A stretch of DNA of 42,542 nucleotides. It comes from Candidatus Flavonifractor merdipullorum. Lineage in GTDB: Bacteria; Bacillota; Clostridia; Oscillospirales; Oscillospiraceae. Location of the stretch: contig DXGA01000084.1 of NCBI GenBank assembly GCA_019114165.1, forward strand, positions 1-42,542, read 5' to 3'. The translations under genes and the position numbers were made by a program. The notes under the pieces were generated by a model, which did not search any database, was not told the origin of the DNA, and was given only the letters and a program-made list of their open reading frames with translations. Below are positions 35,355 to 42,542 of the stretch, in pieces. The first letter of the stretch is position 1. Each line of letters opens with the position of its first letter.

Positions 35355-37815
35355 ACCCAAAAAGACGGAAACGGTGATGGTACGCATTGCCCGTTTCATT
35401 GTGGATAAACGCAACGCTTTTTATCTCATCTTTGCCGCCGCCCTGATCTACTCGGTGATCGGCATCCCCAAAGCGGTGGTCAACAACGACATTACCGACT
35501 ATCTCCCCGAAGAGACCGAGACCCGCCGGGGTCTCACCATCATGGACGAGGAATTCACCACCTATGGCTCCGCCCGCTTGCTGGTGACCAGCATCGACCG
35601 CCAGCAGGCCCAGGCGCTGGCGGACACGCTGGAAACGGTGGACGGAGTAAAGTCCGTGACCTATGACGAGAGCGAGGAGCACTACAAAGACGCCGCCGCC
35701 CTCTACGACCTGACGCTGGAAGCAGCCGACGGCACGCCGGAATCCAAAGCCACCCAATCCGCTGTCAAGGAAGCGGTGGCAGGGTACGACTACTACCTCT
35801 CTCCCGGCTACACCCAGATGGACTCCGCCGATCTGGCGGCGGAGATGGGGGTGATCCTGGCGGTGGCGGTGGTCATTATCATCGCCGTGCTGCTCTTCAC
35901 CTCCAAAAGCTATATGGAAGTGGTGGTCTTTCTCATCGTCTTCTCGGTGGCGGCTATCTTGAATATGGGCACCAACTTCTGGTTTGGCTCGGTGTCCTTT
36001 GTCACCAACTCCATCGCGGTGGTGCTTCAGCTGGCCCTGGCCATCGACTACGCCATCATCTTCTGTCACCGCTATATGGAGGAGCGCAACAACGGCCTGG
36101 CCGCCCGGGAGGCCGACATCGCCGCCCTCTCCAAGGCCATTGTGGAGATCTCCTCCTCCAGCCTGACCACCATTTCCGGTCTGGCCGCCCTCACCTTCAT
36201 GCACTTCAAGATCGGCATGGATATGGGCGTGGTGCTCATCAAGGGCATCGTGTTCAGTATGCTCACCGTCTTTTTGCTGATGCCCGGGCTGCTGATGCTC
36301 TTTAACCGCCTCATCGAAAAGACCTACCATGTGGATTTCGTCCCCTCCATCCGGGGCTGGGGCCGCCTCATCGTCCGCACCCGCAAGGTACTGCCCATCC
36401 TCTTTGTGGTGGTCCTGGTGGGGGGCATCTACTGCTCCAATCGGTGCGACTATGTCTTTTCCACCAACTCCACCAACTCGGGCAATATGCCGGACTACCG
36501 CATTGCCGCCGACAAGATCGCCGGTATTTTCGGCAACCGCAACACCATTGCGGTGCTGGTGCCGGCGGGGGACTATGGAAGCGAAAAAGAGGTGCTGGAA
36601 CGGGTGGGAGAACTCAGTGGCGTGACCAGCGCCACAGGCCTTGCCAACATCGAAGTGGACGACAGCCACACTCTCACCGACGAGATGAGTCCCCGGCAGT
36701 TTGCCGAGCTGACCGGCGTGGAAATTGAAGAAGCCCGGCTGCTCTACCAGGCCTACGGACTGGCCCACGAGGAGTACGGCGCGATTTTCCAGGACGCCGA
36801 CGACTATACCGTCCCTATGCTGGACATCTTCGACTTCCTCTGTGAGCAGATGGACAAAGGGGTGGTCACCCTGTCGGAGGACCAGACCAAGGAGGTCAAC
36901 GACCTGCGGGAAGAGCTGGACGAGGGCAAAAAGCAGCTCAAGGGTGAACACTGGACCCGTCTGGTCTTCACCGCCGACTGTCCCGAAGAAGGGGAGGAAA
37001 CCACCGCTCTCATGGACAGCATCCGCGCCGTGGCCGCCGACTACTACGGGGACGATGTGATCCTGGTGGGCAACTCCACCAGCGCCGCCGACCTGGCCTC
37101 CACCTTTGCCAGCGACAATATCCTCATCAGCATCCTCACCATCCTCTTTGTGCTGGTGGTGCTCATCTTTACCTTCCAGTCGGTGGGCCTGCCCATTTTG
37201 CTGGTGCTGGTCATTCAGGGCAGCATCTGGATCAACTTCTCCTTCCCCTTCCTCACCGGCACCAACCTTTTCTTCCTGGGCTATCTGGTGGTCAGCTCCA
37301 TCCAGATGGGCGCTACCATCGACTATGCCATCGTCATTTCCAACCGCTACACCCAGCTCAAGCAGGAGATGGACCGCCGCCAGGCGGCGGTGGAGGCCAT
37401 CAACCAGAGCTTTGCCACCGTCTTCACCTCGGGCAGCATCATGACCGTGTCCGGCTTCCTCATCGGCGGCATCTCCACCGACCCCACCATCTGCTCTCTG
37501 GGCACCGCCCTGGGCCGCGGCACCCTCATCTCCATCATTCTGGTGATGACCGTCCTGCCCCAGCTGCTCATCCTGGGCGACGGGCTTATCGAGCGCACCG
37601 CCATCACCCTCAACCGGGATCGGGTCCGCCGGTTCCATAACGGCACCGTCCGGCTGGACGGCCACATCAAGGGCTATATCTCCGGCTATGTGGACGGCGA
37701 GATCAAGGGCACCATTCAGGGCAGCGTGGACGCCCAGCTCACCAGCCGGGAACAGCCCGCCTTTCAGCCGGACACACCGTCCCAATCCGCGCCCAAGGAG
37801 GTATCCAAGCCATGA
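35347..37815 (+). CDS. MMPL/RND-superfamily transporter
   Basis: Two MMPL halves: SIAVVLQLALAIDYAIIFCHRYMEER and SSIQMGATIDYAIVISNRYTQLK. 12-TM-like layout. Confidence 0.92.
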   Translation: MDEPKKTETVMVRIARFIVDKRNAFYLIFAAALIYSVIGIPKAVVNNDITDYLPEETETRRGLTIMDEEFTTYGSARLLVTSIDRQQAQALADTLETVDGVKSVTYDESEEHYKDAAALYDLTLEAADGTPESKATQSAVKEAVAGYDYYLSPGYTQMDSADLAAEMGVILAVAVVIIIAVLLFTSKSYMEVVVFLIVFSVAAILNMGTNFWFGSVSFVTNSIAVVLQLALAIDYAIIFCHRYMEERNNGLAAREADIAALSKAIVEISSSSLTTISGLAALTFMHFKIGMDMGVVLIKGIVFSMLTVFLLMPGLLMLFNRLIEKTYHVDFVPSIRGWGRLIVRTRKVLPILFVVVLVGGIYCSNRCDYVFSTNSTNSGNMPDYRIAADKIAGIFGNRNTIAVLVPAGDYGSEKEVLERVGELSGVTSATGLANIEVDDSHTLTDEMSPRQFAELTGVEIEEARLLYQAYGLAHEEYGAIFQDADDYTVPMLDIFDFLCEQMDKGVVTLSEDQTKEVNDLREELDEGKKQLKGEHWTRLVFTADCPEEGEETTALMDSIRAVAADYYGDDVILVGNSTSAADLASTFASDNILISILTILFVLVVLIFTFQSVGLPILLVLVIQGSIWINFSFPFLTGTNLFFLGYLVVSSIQMGATIDYAIVISNRYTQLKQEMDRRQAAVEAINQSFATVFTSGSIMTVSGFLIGGISTDPTICSLGTALGRGTLISIILVMTVLPQLLILGDGLIERTAITLNRDRVRRFHNGTVRLDGHIKGYISGYVDGEIKGTIQGSVDAQLTSREQPAFQPDTPSQSAPKEVSKP

Positions 37816-40800
37816 AGCACCCCAATCTCAAACGCCCGGCGGCGCTGCTCTGCGCCCTGCTGCTCGTCGTTTCTCTCTGCCCCGTGCAGGCGGCGGAGCG
37901 CACCTTCACCATTGACAGTCCCGCCGACTTTTACGACTTTGCCAGCCAGTGCGTCCGGGACGCCTGGTCCCAGGGACTCACCGTAGAGCTCACCGCCGAT
38001 CTGACCTTGTCCCATGATTTTACGCCGGTCCCCATTTTTCAGGGCACCTTTCACGGCAACGGTCACACCATCTCCGCCGTGAACTGGTCGGAGCAGGGCT
38101 CCAAGGTGGGCCTCTTCCGCACCCTCACCGCCTCAGCGGTGGTGGAAGATCTCACCGTGGACGGCGCCCTCTACCCTGGCGGCTCGGCCTCGTCGGTGGG
38201 ACTGATCGCCGGTGAGAATGCCGGTACCATCACAAACTGCACCGCCACCGGTTCGGTCAATGGTTCCGCCCAGGTGGGCGGTATCGCCGGTCTCAACACC
38301 GGTACCATCCAGCGCTGCACCAACAAAGCCACCCTGAAAAGCGTCAACTCCACCGGCGGCATCACCGGACGGAACGATGGTACTCTCTCTGACTGCGTCA
38401 ACACCGGCGCGGTAAACACCGACCCGTCCATGGACGCCCCCACCGACACCGGCGGTATCGTGGGCCTCAACCCCGGTACCGTGACCCGCTGCAAAAATGA
38501 AGGCGCGGTGGGCTCGGCCCATCTGGGCTACAACACCGGCGGCATCGCCGGGCGGCAGTCGGGCACCATTGCAAACTGCGCCAACTCCGGCGATATTCTG
38601 GGCCGCAAGGACGTGGGCGGCATCGTGGGCCAGTTTGAACCTTACATCACTTATACCTACGGCGTCTCCGCCGCTGACCAGCTGGACAGCGCCCTCTCTC
38701 AGCTCTCCACCCTGATGCACACCTTTGTGAATCAGGTGGGCGCGCTGTCCACTTCCTCTCTCTCCGACGTGCAGGCCATCAACGACGCCGCCGGTGCCCT
38801 CATCGACCGGGCCCAGAGCGCCGGAGAAGAAGGCAAGGCCGATCTCACCGCCGCCGGGGACAGCCTTTATCAGGACGCTCTCTCCCTGAGCGGCGATCTG
38901 GACGGCCTTCTGGACACGGCGGAGACCTTCCAGACCGACGGCGGAGCAGCCCTCACCGACTTGCGGGACGCTGCCGCCGACCTTCGGACGGCGGTGGAAG
39001 CCATGCTGGAGGTGGGGGGCGACAGCCTGACCGACAGCGGCGACGCCCTGCTGGACACCCTGGATGACATCTCCGACGCGGTGGCCGATATGCAAAACGC
39101 CATTGATTCCATCCACCGGGAGACCAAGGCGCTGGAATCCTACTTAAAATCTCTGATGGACGCCCTGAAAGGGGGCGGACTCCCCGGCGAAGCGCCGGAC
39201 CTGAATCTCACCGAGCATCTGGACCACATCCGCAAGGCGGCGGACCGTCTGGCCGACAGCGTACAGGATCTCTCCTACCGGCTGGATAAGGCCTTAAACG
39301 GTCTTTCCGACGAGATGGAAGACCGGGGAGAGGAGGCCTCCGACGCGCTGGACCGGCTGTCCAAGTCTTCCGGGCAGCTCCAGGACGCCACCGACGCCTT
39401 TCTGACCCAAAGTCTGGACCGGTTCCGCGCGGTGAATGACGCCGCCGGGCGCATCCGCGAGACGGTCCACACCTATTCCCAAACCCTCTCCGACCAGAGC
39501 CAGGCCGCCATGGACGACATCGACGTACACGCCCAGACCATCCGGGACCGGGTGAACGCCATGACCGACCGGGCCACCGGCGACACTGCCGCCCTCCAAG
39601 CCACTGCCAACGGCATTTTGGACCAGCTGACCGCGGTGGGTGACGCGCTGGCCGCCCTGACCACCGCGCCGGAGTTTCACGTGGAAGACTATGACCAGCC
39701 TCTCACCGAAGGTCCCGGACTGGTCACCGGCTGCACCGTCACCGGAACGATTCAGGGCGACTCCAACACCGGCGGCGTGGCCGGCATCCTCTCGCCCGAG
39801 CTGGGCGAAGACCCGGAAGAGGATTTCGATCTGGGCATCGACTCTCTCACGGTGGACACCACCGCCATCCTCCGTGCCGTGGTGCAGAGCTGCGCCTTTG
39901 ACGGCACGGTCACGGTGAAAAACAGCTGCGGCGGCGGTATTGCCGGGCGATGCGAGGTGGGCGCGCTGCTGGACTGCTCCGCCGACGCCAAGGTGGAGAC
40001 CGGCGGCGACAACTGCGGCGGCATCGTGGGCAGCACCAAAACGCCGGTGATCCGCTGCGCGGTCATCGCCGACCTGAAGGGCGGCAGCTATGTGGGCGGC
40101 ATCGCCGGCTGGGGCCACGACCTCACCGACTGCCGGGCCATGACCCAGGCCGAGGCCTCCGGGGAGTGCGTGGGCGCCATCGCCGGACAGGCGGACGGAA
40201 CTCTTTCGGGCAACCGCTATCTGATGGAGGAGCTGGCCGGTGTGGACGGCGTGGACCTGGCCGGGCAGGCCGAAGGGCTGACCTGGGCGGACTTCTCCCG
40301 GCTGGACGGCATCCCGGCGGACTTTCTCACCTTCTCGGCCACCTTTATGGCCGACGGCAAGGTGCTCTCCTCCATTCCCTTCTCCTACGACGGCACACTG
40401 GATCTCTCCCAGGTGCCCGCCCTCCCCGCCAGCGCCGCCGGATATAGCGCCTGGCCCACCTTCCCCTCCACCCATCTCAAGCGGTCCTTTACGGTGGAGG
40501 TCTTGACCCAGGAGCCTGCCGACACCCTGAGCTGGGGCGGATCTCAGCCCCTCCTGCTGGCCCTGGGCAGCTTTGACCCGGACGACGTTCTCTCCGCCCG
40601 GACCGCTTCCTCCCCTGAAGCGCTGGATGGGAACCCCTGCTCGGCTGCCTACGACTACACCATCAAAGGTATGGACCCCGCCGAGACCGTCACCCTGCGC
40701 ATCCGCACCGACGCGCCGGAGCGCAGTCAGGCCGCTTTGCTCATTGACGGAAGCTGGGTCCTGCAAAACTGCACGGTGGATGGAAGCTACCTGGTCCTCA

Positions 40801-40955
40801 CCGCGCCGGCGGAGGGCAGTGTGGCCGTCTTTACCGCCCCGCCTTCCATTCTGCCCATCCTCTTCTCGGTGCTGGGCGGCGTGGCCGCGCTGGCCCTCAT
40901 CGTGCTCTATCTCCGCCGCCGCATCCGGGGCGCAAAGGTGACCGCCTCCGTCTGA
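37812..40955 (+). CDS. GLUG-repeat surface protein interrupted by a helical/coiled-coil insert, C-terminal TM anchor
   Basis: Signal peptide LLCALLLVVSLCPVQAAE. GLUG-type repeats (VGGIAGLNTGTIQRCTNKATL, TGGIVGLNPGTVTRCKNEGAV, VGGIVGQ...), helical insert, resumed GLUG repeats, C-terminal TM and RRRIRG. Confidence 0.8.
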   Translation: MKHPNLKRPAALLCALLLVVSLCPVQAAERTFTIDSPADFYDFASQCVRDAWSQGLTVELTADLTLSHDFTPVPIFQGTFHGNGHTISAVNWSEQGSKVGLFRTLTASAVVEDLTVDGALYPGGSASSVGLIAGENAGTITNCTATGSVNGSAQVGGIAGLNTGTIQRCTNKATLKSVNSTGGITGRNDGTLSDCVNTGAVNTDPSMDAPTDTGGIVGLNPGTVTRCKNEGAVGSAHLGYNTGGIAGRQSGTIANCANSGDILGRKDVGGIVGQFEPYITYTYGVSAADQLDSALSQLSTLMHTFVNQVGALSTSSLSDVQAINDAAGALIDRAQSAGEEGKADLTAAGDSLYQDALSLSGDLDGLLDTAETFQTDGGAALTDLRDAAADLRTAVEAMLEVGGDSLTDSGDALLDTLDDISDAVADMQNAIDSIHRETKALESYLKSLMDALKGGGLPGEAPDLNLTEHLDHIRKAADRLADSVQDLSYRLDKALNGLSDEMEDRGEEASDALDRLSKSSGQLQDATDAFLTQSLDRFRAVNDAAGRIRETVHTYSQTLSDQSQAAMDDIDVHAQTIRDRVNAMTDRATGDTAALQATANGILDQLTAVGDALAALTTAPEFHVEDYDQPLTEGPGLVTGCTVTGTIQGDSNTGGVAGILSPELGEDPEEDFDLGIDSLTVDTTAILRAVVQSCAFDGTVTVKNSCGGGIAGRCEVGALLDCSADAKVETGGDNCGGIVGSTKTPVIRCAVIADLKGGSYVGGIAGWGHDLTDCRAMTQAEASGECVGAIAGQADGTLSGNRYLMEELAGVDGVDLAGQAEGLTWADFSRLDGIPADFLTFSATFMADGKVLSSIPFSYDGTLDLSQVPALPASAAGYSAWPTFPSTHLKRSFTVEVLTQEPADTLSWGGSQPLLLALGSFDPDDVLSARTASSPEALDGNPCSAAYDYTIKGMDPAETVTLRIRTDAPERSQAALLIDGSWVLQNCTVDGSYLVLTAPAEGSVAVFTAPPSILPILFSVLGGVAALALIVLYLRRRIRGAKVTASV

Positions 40956-40981
40956 GACGACACAAATCTTCCTCTTTTCGC

Positions 40982-41010
40982 TTTACAGAGCGGCGCAATT
41001 CGTATATAAT
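40982..41010 (+). promoter_or_regulatory. prfB promoter
   Basis: TTTACA (982-987), 17-nt spacer, TATAAT (41005-41010). Confidence 0.75.
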
Positions 41011-41059
41011 ATATACCAACTGTGAAAATCTGAATCTGAAAGAATGAGAGTGGAAGAGT

Positions 41060-42181
41060 ATGCTTCAATTCGACGAGTATAAAGTAAAGCTGAATAACCT
41101 CCTGCCCGCTCTGGAGGAACTGGGCGACGCCCTGGGTCTGGACGCGGCGGCCCGCGAGGCCGAAATGCTGGAGTCGGAGAGCGCCTCCGACGGCTTCTGG
41201 AACGACCTGGAGAAGGCCCAGAAGGTGCAGCGCCGCATCGCCCAGCTCAAAAGCAAGCTGGAGGGCCAGGCCCGCCGCAAGAGCGAGTGGTCCGACCTGA
41301 TGACCCTGTGCGAGATGGGCAACGAGGAGGAAGACGAGTCCCTCATCCCCGAGCTGGAGGAGGGCTACGCCAAGCTGGAACAGGAGATGGAGGAGGCCCG
41401 CCTCTCTACCCTCTTCACCGGCGAGTATGATAACTCCAACGCCATTGTGAACATCCACCCCGGCGCGGGCGGCACCGAGGCCCAGGACTGGGCCCAGATG
41501 CTCTACCGCATGTACACCCGCTGGGCCGAGCGCCATGGCTTCGACTGCAAGACCATGGACTATCAGGACTGCGACGACGGCGGCATCAAGAGCGCCACCA
41601 TCATGATCTCCGGCGAGAACGCCTATGGCTATCTCCGCAGCGAGCACGGCGTCCACCGTCTGGTGCGCGTCTCCCCCTTCGACGCCAACGCCCGCCGTCA
41701 GACCTCCTTCGCCGCCGTGGAAGTGATGCCCGAAATCCCCGACGACGTGGAAGTGGACATCCGCCCCGAGGACATCGAGATGCAGGTTTACCGCTCCTCC
41801 GGCGCCGGCGGCCAGCACGTCAACAAGACCTCCTCCGCCGTCCGCCTCATCCACAAGCCCACCGGCGTGGTGGTCTCCTGCCAGACCGAGCGCAGCCAGT
41901 TCCAGAACCGTGATAACTGTATGAAGATGCTCCGCGCCAAGCTGGTCCAGCTGAAGATGGAGGCCCATCTGGAGAAGATCTCCGACATCAAGGGCGTCCA
42001 GCTCAAGATCGAGTGGGGCAGCCAGATCCGCTCCTACGTCTTCATGCCCTATCAGCTGGTCAAGGACAACCGCACCGCCTATGAGACCAGCAACATCAAC
42101 GGCGTCATGGACGGCGATCTGGACGGCTTTATCAACGCCTATCTCCGCGCCTCCGCCACCGGCGAGTGGGCCACCAAGTAA
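41060..42181 (+). CDS. prfB: Peptide chain release factor 2
   Basis: GAGGTEAQDWAQMLYRMY, YRSSGAGGQHVNKTSSAVRLIHKPTGVVVSCQ, SPF-type tripeptide region (HRLVRVSPFDANARRQTSFA). Confidence 0.96.
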   Translation: MLQFDEYKVKLNNLLPALEELGDALGLDAAAREAEMLESESASDGFWNDLEKAQKVQRRIAQLKSKLEGQARRKSEWSDLMTLCEMGNEEEDESLIPELEEGYAKLEQEMEEARLSTLFTGEYDNSNAIVNIHPGAGGTEAQDWAQMLYRMYTRWAERHGFDCKTMDYQDCDDGGIKSATIMISGENAYGYLRSEHGVHRLVRVSPFDANARRQTSFAAVEVMPEIPDDVEVDIRPEDIEMQVYRSSGAGGQHVNKTSSAVRLIHKPTGVVVSCQTERSQFQNRDNCMKMLRAKLVQLKMEAHLEKISDIKGVQLKIEWGSQIRSYVFMPYQLVKDNRTAYETSNINGVMDGDLDGFINAYLRASATGEWATK

Positions 42182-42199
42182 ATCACCCTATATGTTCAA

Positions 42200-42230
42200 A
42201 AGCCCCGACGTTTCATGCGTCGGGGCTTTC
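42200..42230 (+). terminator. Rho-independent terminator of prfB
   Basis: AAAGCCCCGACG-TTTCATG-CGTCGGGGCTTT. Confidence 0.85.
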
Positions 42231-42295
42231 AGCTTGTCCAAAACCTGCTCTCCCCTATCGCGGCGACAGGCGCTTTCACGGCTGCTTCTGCACTG

Positions 42296-42358
42296 TGTAG
42301 GGGGCGGACACCGGCCACCCCACCCGCTCTGTGGGCCCCGCCGCCCTCGGCGGGGCAA
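42296..42358. repeat. Dispersed GTAGGGG-type palindromic repeat region
   Basis: TGTAGGGGGCGGACACCGGCCACCCC followed by CCCCGCCGCCCTCGGCGGGG hairpin. Confidence 0.55.
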
Positions 42359-42477
42359 TGGTATACCTTCCCACCCGTTCTGTGAACATACATATTTATC
42401 CAAATAAATGGAGTAAATTTTCACATTACACTTTTTTCGACAATTTTTTACAATAAACAAATTTTTTCACTTTCCTC

Positions 42478-42506
42478 TTGCCACCGCTACCTGTATTTGC
42501 TATACT
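42478..42506 (+). promoter_or_regulatory. Promoter reading out of the right edge
   Basis: TTGCCA, 17-nt spacer, TATACT. Confidence 0.65.
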
Positions 42507-42542
42507 TTAATCGGAAATCATGCTAGGAAACGAGGAAATCAC

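Noticed and set aside
35050-37785. 911-aa antisense ORF opposite the MMPL gene
   Set aside because: Gly/His/Asp/Val-rich translation typical of the reverse complement of GC3-biased coding sequence. The MMPL on the other strand has clear family motifs.

Overview
High-GC genomic window whose gene content and style suggest a gut Clostridia/Oscillospirales-type Firmicute (inference; no database search was possible). Main blocks, left to right: (1) tandem strong promoters pointing left out of the window, then secG; (2) a BceRS/BceAB-like two-component system with an ABC transporter; (3) a cysteine-desulfurase-family PLP enzyme, a secreted deacetylase-like protein, and a MATE pump with a MarR regulator; (4) a phosphotriesterase-family hydrolase; (5) a selenium-metabolism cluster (DUF3343, TusA/YedF-like, YedE-like, selD, LysR) in which selD is itself a selenoprotein: its real reading frame runs through an in-frame TGA (13416-13418) that the ORF track splits; (6) a compact ethanolamine-utilization microcompartment operon (eutG-A-B-C-L-E-M-T-pduL/eutD-small ORF-N-H-Q) in which eutM is fused in frame to a 118-codon 5' extension that has its own start and ribosome-binding site; (7) a tandem-OB-fold SSB-like gene and a YtrA-like GntR/ABC operon; (8) radical SAM, tdk, aldehyde dehydrogenase and mutY; (9) an ECF sigma factor with a DUF4179 anti-sigma factor; (10) a TetR/MMPL/GLUG operon whose last gene encodes a GLUG-repeat surface protein interrupted by a ~340-aa predicted helical insert; (11) prfB without the programmed frameshift. 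Intergenic regions carry a dispersed palindromic repeat family, including a copy between eutB and eutC. No rRNA, tRNA, CRISPR array, transposase or prophage gene was recognised.
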